A stretch of 13,666 nt of DNA from Clostridiales bacterium. GTDB taxonomy: Bacteria > Bacillota_A > Clostridia > Peptostreptococcales > Anaerovoracaceae. The stretch covers positions 1 through 13,666 of the forward strand of contig JAILFI010000165.1 of the NCBI GenBank assembly GCA_024697655.1, given 5' to 3'. Positions 5,272-13,105 of this stretch are shown here, piece after piece. Within the stretch, counting starts at the first letter, position 1. Each line of letters starts with the position of its first letter. Both the position numbers and the translations under genes were made by a program. The notes under the pieces are model-generated. The model did not search any database, was not told the DNA's origin, and saw nothing but the letters and a program-made list of their open reading frames with translations.

Positions 5272-6288
5272 TTACTCCGCCGCGTTCGTCCGGATGAGAT
5301 CGCTGAGGTCTGCCGCCATCTGCGCCGCCGTCACTTTGCTGAGCGGCTCGGCGGATCCCACGCCTTTCAGGACCGCTTCCACGAGGGCATCGCTCTCGTA
5401 CCGGCAGCCCTTCACCGCATCGCAGACGGCTGCGAGGACCCCCTCTTCCAGCCCGTCGGAGTAACAGATCATATCGCGGACGATGCCGCTCTTTACTTTC
5501 AATCCAATATGGACGCCGCCCCAGCCGTATCTGCCCTGCATTTCGTGCGTGAACGAGAGCGGCCTGCCGAACACCCAGTCCCAGCTGGCGTAGAAGGCGG
5601 CAAGGTCATCGATCTTCCACGCAGGCAGATCTTCTTCACGAAGATCCTTCACCGGCAAGCTGTAGACCTCTGAGAAACTGTCCGTCAATGCCTGTTCAAG
5701 TGCTGCGATCGTCAGCGACGGCGCATGCTCACGCAGGTTGGTCACCCGCGCGCGGACCGAGTCCACGCCGTTGCCGTCGAGTTTGAGCGGGTCCACCCGC
5801 AAATACTTTATGAGCCGTTCCGCATCCACGTCCACCATCAGGGTGCCGTGGTGATAACAGTACGGTCCTTTTTTCAGAAAAGCGTGCCCGGAGAATTTCT
5901 TTCCGTCCACGGTCAGATCATTGCGGCCGTTCTTCACGGCATCGATGCCGAGGCTCTTTACGGCGCGCAGGATCACATCCGTCTGCCGGGAAATATTGTA
6001 GTCTTCCCGCCGGACACAGAATGTGAAATTGAGATTGCCAAGGTCGTGGTACACTGCTCCGCCGCCGGAGAGCCGCCGGACAAGATGCCCGCCGTCCGCC
6101 TCCAGCTGCTGCACGCTGCACTCCTTCCAGGCGTTCTGATTTTTTCCTATAACAACTGTTCGTTTATTCTGCCACAAAAACAAGATACACTGCCCGGGCT
6201 CGGTATGCCGGGTCAGGTATTCCTCGACTGCCAGATTGTGAGCAGGATCCGAGCCATTGGCCCGGATCCTATACAGTTCCCTGATCAT
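5272..6288 (-). CDS. lplA: Lipoate-protein ligase, 338 aa
   Basis: This enzyme activates free lipoate with ATP and attaches it to the lysine of lipoyl domains; here the natural target is GcvH. The catalytic domain shows RRLSGGGAVYHDLGNLNF (71-88), the lipoyl-AMP binding signature, and DGKKFSG with the expected catalytic Lys131. A C-terminal accessory domain (about 250-338) makes it a full-length bacterial LplA rather than the short LplA-like form. The start at 6288 is one base after the DUF1015 stop, with no strong ribosome site (only GAAGAAG), so translation is probably coupled to the gene upstream. Longer in-frame starts inside DUF1015 read as nonsense. A strong mRNA hairpin covers codons 7-15. 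LplA implies lipoate scavenging; no lipoate synthase is seen in the window. Confidence 0.94.
   Translation of the reverse strand: MIRELYRIRANGSDPAHNLAVEEYLTRHTEPGQCILFLWQNKRTVVIGKNQNAWKECSVQQLEADGGHLVRRLSGGGAVYHDLGNLNFTFCVRREDYNISRQTDVILRAVKSLGIDAVKNGRNDLTVDGKKFSGHAFLKKGPYCYHHGTLMVDVDAERLIKYLRVDPLKLDGNGVDSVRARVTNLREHAPSLTIAALEQALTDSFSEVYSLPVKDLREEDLPAWKIDDLAAFYASWDWVFGRPLSFTHEMQGRYGWGGVHIGLKVKSGIVRDMICYSDGLEEGVLAAVCDAVKGCRYESDALVEAVLKGVGSAEPLSKVTAAQMAADLSDLIRTNAAE
6244..6270 (-). promoter_or_regulatory. mRNA hairpin just inside lplA
   Basis: On the minus-strand transcript a 12-bp stem closes a three-base loop (AAU), with one G-U pair; the DNA is a 27-base inverted repeat with a single mismatch. 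It begins 18 bases after the A of the lplA start codon, just beyond the footprint of an initiating ribosome, and includes two GGATCC palindromes as its arms. It could modulate lplA translation or mRNA processing. The structure is seen; the role is inferred. Confidence 0.45.
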
Positions 6289-6289
6289 C

Positions 6290-7579
6290 TTACTTGATCT
6301 TCTTCGCTTCCATGTAGTAGCGTTTTTCTCTCGCCTCACCCATTGAGAACGTCTTGCGCGGCAGGACGCCGTCCATAATGACGCCGCGGAACAGATCGCT
6401 CTTCTTCGGGTCTTCAAGCCAGAACCCCATATTGCCGGGCTCCGCGGAGAGTCTCTTCAGCACATCCAGCCCGTGGATGTAATCGATCTTCACCGCAGGA
6501 TGCGCAGCGAGGTAGTCGTCGAGGAACGCCTGCAGCGTCGCGACCGGCAGCGCCCAGGGAGATCCCTTGATGCTGACCTTGCCGCTCTTTTCGCCGCAAT
6601 ACCACGGGAAGACCTGCGCGCCTTCCTGTTCCCCCTCTTCGAACGTTGCGCCGTGCGCTTCAAAGAACGCCTTCGCTGCCTTGCAGACATCATCCATATC
6701 CGCGCCGAAGAGCACCCGGTAGATCGCCTCGATCTCCAGACTCTCGTCGTGGATGTTGACAAGTTCCGCCAGCACGAAACGTGCCGGATGGTTTTCCTGC
6801 TCCTCCGGCGAAAGATCTTTCTTGATCTCCTCCCATGCCGCTTTGGCGGTCGCCATGGAGTGGTTGCCGTCGCCTGTTGCGAACGGCAGCAGCGGCTTAT
6901 CTTCGGTCAGGCCGTAGCGGGCATTGAACCGCTCCCGGCTGTTCAGCTCGTCCAGCGCCGCCAGCACCGCATCTGTCGTCTCCCCTTCCGGGATGAACCA
7001 GCCGTCGATATGCCCGCCGTTCATCATCAGGTCGACGCTGTACTTCTGCTCAAAAGCAGCTCTCTTTTCATACAGCGGTTCGATGACAGTACGGTCCGGA
7101 TCGTCGATCAGCAGCATGATGTGCGGCAGTTCGACAAGAGCGTCCCGTCTGACCGCGAGGCGCGGCGGGATCCGCTCCACAACGGTCTTTTCCGTCGGCC
7201 GGATCTGCGACGTGGAGCCGAGCCGGTAGTCATAGGCTTCCAGATCGAAAGCCAGGACCAGCCCTTTACGGCCGCACGGACCGCCTGTATCCCTGTCGAT
7301 CAGCATCATGCCCGCGGGCAGTTCTTCAAGCACCCCATCCGCGAGGTATGCCGCCATCGTTTCGTTGATCTTTCTGACGCGGTCTTCCACACCGGGCTCT
7401 TCCAGATACACTTCCGGAAGCGTGATGCGCAGCGTCGACGGCGCATCGCCGACGATCGCATCCGCCTCCGCCCAGTATTCCGGTTCGGAGGTGAACTGGT
7501 CGCAGGCGACGACCGCCCATTTGCTCAGATCCGCGCCTTCTTTGGGCAGCAGGATCTTTGCCGGTTTACAGCAAGCCAT
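6290..7579 (-). CDS. DUF1015 family protein, candidate phosphoserine-handling enzyme, 429 aa
   Basis: This is a conserved protein whose biochemical role I cannot state from sequence. Landmarks are a core region with R127-P-T-E (SQIRPTEKTVVERIPPR, about 124-140), the family motif G236-D-G-N-H-S241, and a highly charged conserved tail (LPRKTFSMGEAREKR, about 406-420). Many DUF1015 members have ADGHHR at the central motif, which resembles the DGHHR of ParB-fold proteins, including archaeal free-serine kinase SerK. The gene lies 25 bases after serC in an operon with serA but without serB, so a phosphoserine phosphatase or reversible serine phosphotransferase role is plausible; this is inference. 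I chose the ATG at 7579 because AAAGGA precedes it by about 8 bases; a longer frame extends into serC. Confidence 0.85.
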   Translation of the reverse strand: MACCKPAKILLPKEGADLSKWAVVACDQFTSEPEYWAEADAIVGDAPSTLRITLPEVYLEEPGVEDRVRKINETMAAYLADGVLEELPAGMMLIDRDTGGPCGRKGLVLAFDLEAYDYRLGSTSQIRPTEKTVVERIPPRLAVRRDALVELPHIMLLIDDPDRTVIEPLYEKRAAFEQKYSVDLMMNGGHIDGWFIPEGETTDAVLAALDELNSRERFNARYGLTEDKPLLPFATGDGNHSMATAKAAWEEIKKDLSPEEQENHPARFVLAELVNIHDESLEIEAIYRVLFGADMDDVCKAAKAFFEAHGATFEEGEQEGAQVFPWYCGEKSGKVSIKGSPWALPVATLQAFLDDYLAAHPAVKIDYIHGLDVLKRLSAEPGNMGFWLEDPKKSDLFRGVIMDGVLPRKTFSMGEAREKRYYMEAKKIK

Positions 7580-7604
7580 ATTGATTTCCTTTCTTTGTCC
7601 ACAG

Positions 7605-8693
7605 TTATTTGTGCGATTCCTCATAGTCCTTCAGGAACGCAACCAGCGCCTCGACGCCTTCTTTGGGCATCGCGTTGTAGATGGAGGCTCTGAGGCCGCC
7701 CACGCTCCGGTGACCCTTCAGGTTGTCAAAACCGGCCGCCTTGGTGGCGGCAACAACGTCCGCGTCCTTATCCTTATCGCCGGTCGAGAACGGCACATTC
7801 ATGAGCGAACGGTCCTCTTTGACGACCGTGCCTTTGAACAGCCCGCTCTGGTCGAGATAATCATACAGGACCGCCGCTTTTTCCTCGTTGCGTTTTGCCA
7901 TCGCTTCGAGCCCGCCGTTGTCGAGCAGGTAACGGAACACCTTGCCGCAGCAGTAGATCGCCCAGCAGTTCGGGGTATTGTACATGCTGTCCGCATCGGC
8001 GTGCGTCTTGTAGTTCATGTAGGTCGGCACCCAGTGCGGAAGCTCATCCTTCAGCAGATCTTCCCGGATGATGACAATCGCCATACCGGCAGGACCAACG
8101 TTTTTCTGGACCCCCGCCCAGATCAGACCGTACTTGCTGACATCGCACGGACGGGACAGGAACATCGAAGACTGGTCGCTGACCAGGATCTTCCCTTTTG
8201 TATCGGGGAGATCGAAGAACGTTGTCCCGTTGATGGTCTCATTCTCACAGATGTACACATAGTCCGTGTCTTCCGGAAGCGCCAGATCCGAGCAATCCGG
8301 CACATAGGAGAAATTCTTGTCCGCCGAGGATGCGACGACTTCCACCTTGCCGAATTTCTTCGCTTCCGCGATCGCTTTCTTGGACCAGTTCCCGGTCTCC
8401 ACATAGCAGGCGGTGCCCCCGTTCATCAGGTTCATCGGGACCATCGCGAACTGCACGGTGCCGCCGCCCTGTACGAACAGGACTTTGTAGTTGTCCGGGA
8501 TGCCCATCAGTTCGCGCAGGTCCGCTTCCGCCTGGTTGGCGATCTCTTCAAAGACCTTCGAACGGTGGCTCATCTCCATGACGCACATGCCGCTGCCGCG
8601 GTAGTTCATCATCTCATCACGGATCTCTTCGAGTACGGGCTCCGGCATCATTGCCGGGCCCGCCGAAAAGTTGAAGGTGCGTTCGTATTTCAT
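7605..8693 (-). CDS. serC: Phosphoserine aminotransferase, 362 aa
   Basis: This PLP enzyme transfers an amino group from glutamate to 3-phosphohydroxypyruvate, giving O-phosphoserine, the second step of serine synthesis. The class V aminotransferase fold is visible: an N-terminal FNFSAGPA (7-14), SHRS (42-45), GGGT (76-79), and the PLP lysine K197 in GVQKNVGPAG. A conserved C-terminal segment (GHRSVGGLRASIYNA) binds the substrate carboxylate. The length is typical. The start codon overlaps the gcvPB stop by 4 bases (ATGA). Its AGGAGG ribosome site is made of the Glu codons that end gcvPB, so it is translated in step with the glycine system. SerA lies upstream in the same transcript, although gcv genes separate the two. 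Confidence 0.96.
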   Translation of the reverse strand: MKYERTFNFSAGPAMMPEPVLEEIRDEMMNYRGSGMCVMEMSHRSKVFEEIANQAEADLRELMGIPDNYKVLFVQGGGTVQFAMVPMNLMNGGTACYVETGNWSKKAIAEAKKFGKVEVVASSADKNFSYVPDCSDLALPEDTDYVYICENETINGTTFFDLPDTKGKILVSDQSSMFLSRPCDVSKYGLIWAGVQKNVGPAGMAIVIIREDLLKDELPHWVPTYMNYKTHADADSMYNTPNCWAIYCCGKVFRYLLDNGGLEAMAKRNEEKAAVLYDYLDQSGLFKGTVVKEDRSLMNVPFSTGDKDKDADVVAATKAAGFDNLKGHRSVGGLRASIYNAMPKEGVEALVAFLKDYEESHK

Positions 8694-10138
8694 TCTTTTT
8701 CCTCCTCTTCTGCCTGATAGCGGACGACCGGATGGCGTGCCGCTGTCACTTCGTCGGGTCTTCCGATCGGGGCATGGTGCGGCGCCCCGTGGAGATACTC
8801 CGGATCTTCATAAGCCTTCGCGCAGATCCCGCGGATCGCCTCGACCGCACGGTCGATCGACTCCTTGGACTCGGTCTCTGTCGGTTCGTACATCAGCGCT
8901 TCGTCCACGATCAGCGGGAAATAGATCGTCGGCGGATGCATGTCGCAGTCGATCATGCCTTTGGCGATGTCGAGCGCCGCGACGCCGGTCTCTTTCTTGA
9001 TCTTCTTCGCGCTGGCGACGAATTCGTGCATGCAGGGACCGCCGTACGGCACTTCCAGCACGTCTTCCAGACCTGCGCGCATGTAGTTGGCGTTGAGGAC
9101 CGCGTTCTCCGCCGCCTGCGGGATGCCTTCTCTGCCGAGCGTCAGGACATAGGCCAGCGCGCGGAGCACGACGAGCGCATTGCCGTCAAAGGCAGTCACG
9201 GAGCCGATGCTCTTCGCCGGATGATAGAAGTGATACGCACCGCTCTCCCCGCTGACCTGCCTGCCGGGCAGGTCCTCAGCCAGGAACGATTTGCAGGCGA
9301 CCGACCCGCTGCCCGGACCGCCGCCGCCGTGCGGGGTCGAGAATGTCTTGTGCAGATTGGTGTGCATCACGTCGAAGCCCATATCGCCCGGTCTGGCAAT
9401 GCCGATGACCGCGTTCAGGTTTGCTCCGTCATAGTAACACAGCCCGCCCGCCTCATGGATGATCGCGGTGATCTCTTCGATGTTCTCGTCGAAGATACCG
9501 AGCGTGTTCGGATTGGTCAGCATCAGGCCGGCCGTGTCTTCTCCGGCTGCTTCGCGCAGCAGATCAAGGTCCATGCCGCCTTTCTCATTGGACGGGATGT
9601 TCACGACCTGGTAGCCGCACATGGTGCAGCTCGCCGGGTTGGTGCCGTGCGCTGTGTCCGGAACGATGATCTTGCAGCGTTTCTCATCACCGCGGGAACG
9701 GTGATATGCCTGGATCAGCTGCAAGCCGGTGAATTCGCCGTGGGCGCCTGCCGCCGGCTGGAAAGTCACCGCATCCATGCCGGTGATCTCGAGCAGGTAC
9801 TTCTCCAGCGTCTTGTACATCCCGGCAACACCCTGCATCGTCCCTTCGGGCTGCAGGGGATGGATGTCCGTGAAGCCGCGCAGGGAAGCCGCTTCTTCGT
9901 TCACCTTCGGATTGTATTTCATCGTGCAGGAGCCGAGCGGGTACATCCCGTTGCTCACACCGAACGCCTGCTTGGCAAGTTCGGTGTAATGCTGTGCGAT
10001 CTCGACTTCATTGACCTCCGGCAGTGCCGGGGCTTTTTCTCTTAAGAACCGCTCTTCGACCTGTACCGGTGCGAATGCGTTCTTCGGCAGGAGGTCGCTG
10101 TGTCTGCCTTCGCCGCCTCTTTCAAAGATCAGCTTCAT
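8690..10138 (-). CDS. gcvPB: Glycine decarboxylase P-protein subunit 2, 482 aa
   Basis: This is the PLP-bearing half of the two-subunit P-protein. With GcvPA it decarboxylates glycine and passes the aminomethyl group to the lipoyl arm of GcvH (reversible). The PLP lysine is K264 in HTNLHKTFSTPHGGGG. Other hallmarks are YPLGSCTMKYNP (66-77), TFQPAAGAHGE (125-135) and DTAHGTNPAS (161-170). The start at 10138 overlaps the gcvPA stop by 4 bases and has a GGAAGGGGG ribosome site about 8 bases before it. The split into PA and PB is the normal arrangement in Bacillota, not a frameshift. The C terminus is a run of Glu and Lys (EEEEKE) whose codons also form the serC ribosome site. Confidence 0.97.
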   Translation of the reverse strand: MKLIFERGGEGRHSDLLPKNAFAPVQVEERFLREKAPALPEVNEVEIAQHYTELAKQAFGVSNGMYPLGSCTMKYNPKVNEEAASLRGFTDIHPLQPEGTMQGVAGMYKTLEKYLLEITGMDAVTFQPAAGAHGEFTGLQLIQAYHRSRGDEKRCKIIVPDTAHGTNPASCTMCGYQVVNIPSNEKGGMDLDLLREAAGEDTAGLMLTNPNTLGIFDENIEEITAIIHEAGGLCYYDGANLNAVIGIARPGDMGFDVMHTNLHKTFSTPHGGGGPGSGSVACKSFLAEDLPGRQVSGESGAYHFYHPAKSIGSVTAFDGNALVVLRALAYVLTLGREGIPQAAENAVLNANYMRAGLEDVLEVPYGGPCMHEFVASAKKIKKETGVAALDIAKGMIDCDMHPPTIYFPLIVDEALMYEPTETESKESIDRAVEAIRGICAKAYEDPEYLHGAPHHAPIGRPDEVTAARHPVVRYQAEEEEKE

Positions 10139-11475
10139 TTCGCAGCACCCCCTTCCATCAGTTCTTTCACAATGCCGGCTGCGCGTGCCACTTCTTCCGG
10201 TGTGTTGACCTCGGTCGCGCACCAGAGCATCCGCCGGTCATCGAGCGGCAGACCGGGCAGGATGCCTTTTTCAAGCATCGCCTTCTCGATCTCCTTCGCC
10301 GGGATCTTCGATGTGGTGACGAATTCGTTGAAGAAATCGCCGCCCGTCTCATCTTCCATGCCGGCTGCAAGGAGCGCGTCATGCAGCGCATGGGCTGCTG
10401 ACACGGAATTCTCCGCCGCCTGCGCCATGCCGTCCGCTCCCATCGCAGCCATGTAGACCGATGCGGTCAGCGCACAGAGCGCTTCGTTCGAACAGATGTT
10501 GGAACTCGCCTTCTCACGGCGGATGTGCTGTTCTCTTGCCTGCAGTGTCAGAACATAGGCGCGGTTGCCGTCGTGGTCGGTCGTCTCACCGACGATACGG
10601 CCGGGCAGTTTTCTCATCATGTCTTCCTTTGCCGCGAGGAATCCGATGTACGGACCGCCTGCGCCGAGCGGCAGACCGAGCTGCTGCCCTTCCCCGACCG
10701 CTGCGTCCGCCCCGTACTCTCCGGGGCTCTTCAGCACTGCCAGCGAGATCGGATCGCACGCCATGATGAATTTTGCGCCCGCGTCGTGGACGACTTTTTC
10801 GGCGACCGCCGGTTCCTCGAACCGTCCGAAGAAGTTCGGCTGCTGGAGCAGGAAGCAGGCCGCTTCCTTATCTTCCGCGAGCATCTTCTCGAGCGCTTCG
10901 AAGTCGGTCGTGTTGTCACTCGCCGCCGGTACAGTCTCCACTTTTACGCCGGCTGCTGTCGCATAGGTCTGGATGACTTGCCGCATGCGCGGGTTGACCG
11001 CTTCGGAGACGTAGATGTTCTTATGTTTTCTGTCGCGGCACATCATGACCGCTTCCGCCGCCGCCGAAGCACCGTCGTACATCGACGCGTTCGAGACATC
11101 CATGCCGGTCAGTTCGCAGATCATCGTCTGGTACTCGAAGATCGACTGCAGGATGCCCTGGCTCATCTCCGGCTGGTACGGCGTGTAGGCTGTCTTGAAC
11201 TCATCCTTGGCGGTGACGTTCTTCACGATCGCCGGGATGTAACGGCGGTATGCGCCTGCCCCTCTGAAGCAGGTGCGGAAGACATGGTTCTGATCCGCCA
11301 TGTCTTCGAGGAGAGTGATGACTTCCGCCTCGCTCTTCCCTTCCGGAATGTTGAGCGGACTTGTGAGCCGCACCTTTTCCGGCAGCCCGTTGAACAGATC
11401 GGACGGCTTTTCGACGCCGAGCGCCTTGCACATCTCCTTCTGTTCCCGGGCGGTATTCACAATATAATCGCCCAT
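10135..11475 (-). CDS. gcvPA: Glycine decarboxylase P-protein subunit 1, 446 aa
   Basis: This is the non-PLP half of the heteromeric glycine decarboxylase; it pairs with GcvPB. Conserved stretches include FRGAGAYRRYIP (70-81), TAYTPYQPEMSQG (96-108) and NASMYDGASAAAEA (129-142). Farther on are a glycine-rich LPLGAGGPYIGF and the REQHIRREKASSNICSNEAL region near the C-terminal third. The length matches the family. The ribosome site AAGGAG overlaps the gcvH stop codon and lies 7 bases before the ATG. The gap to gcvH is 12 bases. The 4-base overlap with gcvPB suggests equal synthesis of the two subunits. Confidence 0.97.
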   Translation of the reverse strand: MGDYIVNTAREQKEMCKALGVEKPSDLFNGLPEKVRLTSPLNIPEGKSEAEVITLLEDMADQNHVFRTCFRGAGAYRRYIPAIVKNVTAKDEFKTAYTPYQPEMSQGILQSIFEYQTMICELTGMDVSNASMYDGASAAAEAVMMCRDRKHKNIYVSEAVNPRMRQVIQTYATAAGVKVETVPAASDNTTDFEALEKMLAEDKEAACFLLQQPNFFGRFEEPAVAEKVVHDAGAKFIMACDPISLAVLKSPGEYGADAAVGEGQQLGLPLGAGGPYIGFLAAKEDMMRKLPGRIVGETTDHDGNRAYVLTLQAREQHIRREKASSNICSNEALCALTASVYMAAMGADGMAQAAENSVSAAHALHDALLAAGMEDETGGDFFNEFVTTSKIPAKEIEKAMLEKGILPGLPLDDRRMLWCATEVNTPEEVARAAGIVKELMEGGAAK

Positions 11476-11487
11476 TGCCAGCTCCTT

Positions 11488-11865
11488 TTATTTTTCCGAT
11501 TCGATGAAGGCTTCGTATTCTTCCGCGCTCATCAGCTCGTCCGATTCCTCGGAAACTTCCACCTTGGCGAGCCAGGCTTCATACGGCGCTTCATTGATCT
11601 TCTCCGGCGCATCCAGCAGTTCTTCATTGATCTCGGTGACCGTGCCGCCGACCGGGGTATTGATATCCGAAACCGCCTTGACGGACTCGACGTCCGCAAA
11701 GACATCATCCGCACCGAATTCATCGCCGACTTCCGGCAGATTGATGAAAACGATGTCGCCCAGTTCATCCTGTGCGAAATCGGTCAGGCCGATGACCGCA
11801 ATGCCGTCCTCTACCTTGACCCATTCATGTGTTTTGGCATACTTCAGTTCTTTCGGGAAATTCAT
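11488..11865 (-). CDS. gcvH: Glycine cleavage H-protein, 125 aa
   Basis: This small lipoyl carrier shuttles the aminomethyl group between P-, T- and L-proteins. The lipoylated lysine is K63 in [15 protein letters not shown], within the standard biotinyl/lipoyl hammerhead. The N terminus ([14 protein letters not shown]) and C terminus ([13 protein letters not shown]) are typical of H-proteins, and the length is normal. A very strong AAGGAGGT ribosome site lies 7 bases before the start. That fits a carrier needed in excess over the enzymes. It is 49 bases after serA and 12 bases before gcvPA. LplA in the same operon should charge it. Confidence 0.97.
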   Translation of the reverse strand: MNFPKELKYAKTHEWVKVEDGIAVIGLTDFAQDELGDIVFINLPEVGDEFGADDVFADVESVKAVSDINTPVGGTVTEINEELLDAPEKINEAPYEAWLAKVEVSEESDELMSAEEYEAFIESEK

Positions 11866-11914
11866 GGTTATACCTCCTTCATTTGATACTTGGTTATGTT
11901 CGCACAGGCTGTTC

Positions 11915-13063
11915 TCAGAGCACGCGTGCCAGGATCATGCCGTCCGGCAGCGCTTCGAGCAGGGCCTGCTCATCCACTGGTTTGGAAATGTCCGCAAGGT
12001 ATACCGCCTTGCCTTTTCCTTCGGCTTCGGTCTCTTCCGCGATCGTGACGCCGGCTGCCGCAGCCGCCTCATGCGCCTGCTCCTTAAGCGGCGCACCGGC
12101 CTGCCCCAGCAGGCACAGCCGCGACATCCCCGCAGGGATGTCCCCCAGGCTGACCGCAGGGAAATTGACACTGTTGGCGATATTGCCCTTTTCCAGGTAT
12201 TCGCGCACCTCCGATGCGGCCATCGCCGCGCAGCGCTCTTCAGACTCTTCGGTCGAAGCGCCAAGATGCGGGATCACCACCACATGATACCGGCCGACAA
12301 GCTTGTCGTTCGGGAAGTCGGTGATGTATCTGGCCACTTTCCTGTCCTCGACCGCCATGAGCATCGCTTCGTCGTCGACGATGTCCGCGCGGGCGAAATT
12401 GAGAAAGACCACACCGTCCTTCATCTTCGCGATCTTCTCTGCACTGATCAGTCCCTTGTTGTCGCCGCCGCCCGGAATATGGATGGAAAGGTAGTCGGAC
12501 TCAGCCAGCACCTTATCCATATCATAGACCATTGTCACGTCCGGGGAAAGCCCGGGAACTTCGCGCGGTGTTCTGACATAGGCGGTCACGTCCATCCCGA
12601 GCGCCGCCGCTTTGTTGGCGACCAGCAGACCGACATGGCCGAGACCGATGACGCCCATCTTCTTCCCGCTGATCTCATGCCCGGCGAACTGACCCTTTCC
12701 TTTTTCGACCGCTTTGGCAACATCGCCGTCCAGCGTGTTCGCCCAGGCGGTCCCCTCCGGGATGTTGCGGGCCGCTTCGAACATGGCGCCGATCACGAGT
12801 TCCGCGACGGAGTTCGCATTGGCGCCCGGCGCGTTGAAGACCACGATGCCTTCTTCGGCGCAGCGGTCCACAGGGATGTTGTTCGTCCCCGAACCGGCTC
12901 TGCCGATCGCCAGCAGTTCATCCTCGAACTCCATATCGTTCATCTTAAAACTCCGGACGATGATCGCTTCCGCCCGCTCCAGGCTTTCGGAAATCTCATA
13001 CTCCTCTCCCAGTTCCGCCAGACCGACAGGTGAGATCTTATTCAGGGTCGCTACTTTGTACAT
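11915..13063 (-). CDS. serA: D-3-phosphoglycerate dehydrogenase, 382 aa
   Basis: This enzyme oxidises 3-phosphoglycerate to 3-phosphohydroxypyruvate with NAD+, the entry step of serine synthesis. The nucleotide-binding motif is GLGHVG (140-145). Catalytic candidates are R225 (NFARAD) and H266 (PHLGAST). The position equivalent to the usual acidic residue reads DFPNDK, so D253 probably replaces the Glu of E. coli SerA, a pattern I associate with the short clostridial type. The last 70 residues (about 315-382) look like an ACT-type regulatory domain, so serine feedback is possible. A strong AAGGAGGT site lies 9 bases before the ATG. The gap to the upstream SHMT-like gene is 42 bases. Related D-2-hydroxyacid dehydrogenases are possible, but serC in the operon supports SerA. 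Confidence 0.92.
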   Translation of the reverse strand: MYKVATLNKISPVGLAELGEEYEISESLERAEAIIVRSFKMNDMEFEDELLAIGRAGSGTNNIPVDRCAEEGIVVFNAPGANANSVAELVIGAMFEAARNIPEGTAWANTLDGDVAKAVEKGKGQFAGHEISGKKMGVIGLGHVGLLVANKAAALGMDVTAYVRTPREVPGLSPDVTMVYDMDKVLAESDYLSIHIPGGGDNKGLISAEKIAKMKDGVVFLNFARADIVDDEAMLMAVEDRKVARYITDFPNDKLVGRYHVVVIPHLGASTEESEERCAAMAASEVREYLEKGNIANSVNFPAVSLGDIPAGMSRLCLLGQAGAPLKEQAHEAAAAAGVTIAEETEAEGKGKAVYLADISKPVDEQALLEALPDGMILARVL

Positions 13064-13105
13064 GTTGATCTACCTCCTTCAACCGGTTATCCGGATCGAT
13101 GTGAC

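Noticed and set aside
3982..5673. Long plus-strand open frame opposite lpdA and lplA (563 codons)
   Set aside because: It is antisense to two well-recognised enzymes, is rich in His/Arg/Asp as GC-rich shadows are, and has no domain. The same holds for long antisense frames opposite DUF1015, serC, gcvPB, gcvPA and serA.
9251..9280. Inverted repeat GACCTGCC/GGCAGGTC inside gcvPB
   Set aside because: It is a mid-gene, GC-rich coding stretch with no terminator features, most easily explained by codon composition.
8690..11475. Frameshifted single-chain gcvP
   Set aside because: Separate GcvPA (446 aa) and GcvPB (482 aa) are the standard two-subunit form, each with its own ribosome site and start codon.
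12123..12142. Perfect 8-bp inverted repeat with a 4-base loop inside serA
   Set aside because: It lies in GC-rich coding sequence (GDIPAG region) far from either gene end, with no T-run, so it is probably chance.
13081..13096. Two adjacent 8-bp palindromes (AACCGGTT, ATCCGGAT) between the SHMT-like gene and serA
   Set aside because: They are short, with no promoter elements nearby, and the gap is only 42 bases within a clear operon. They are not enough to call an operator.
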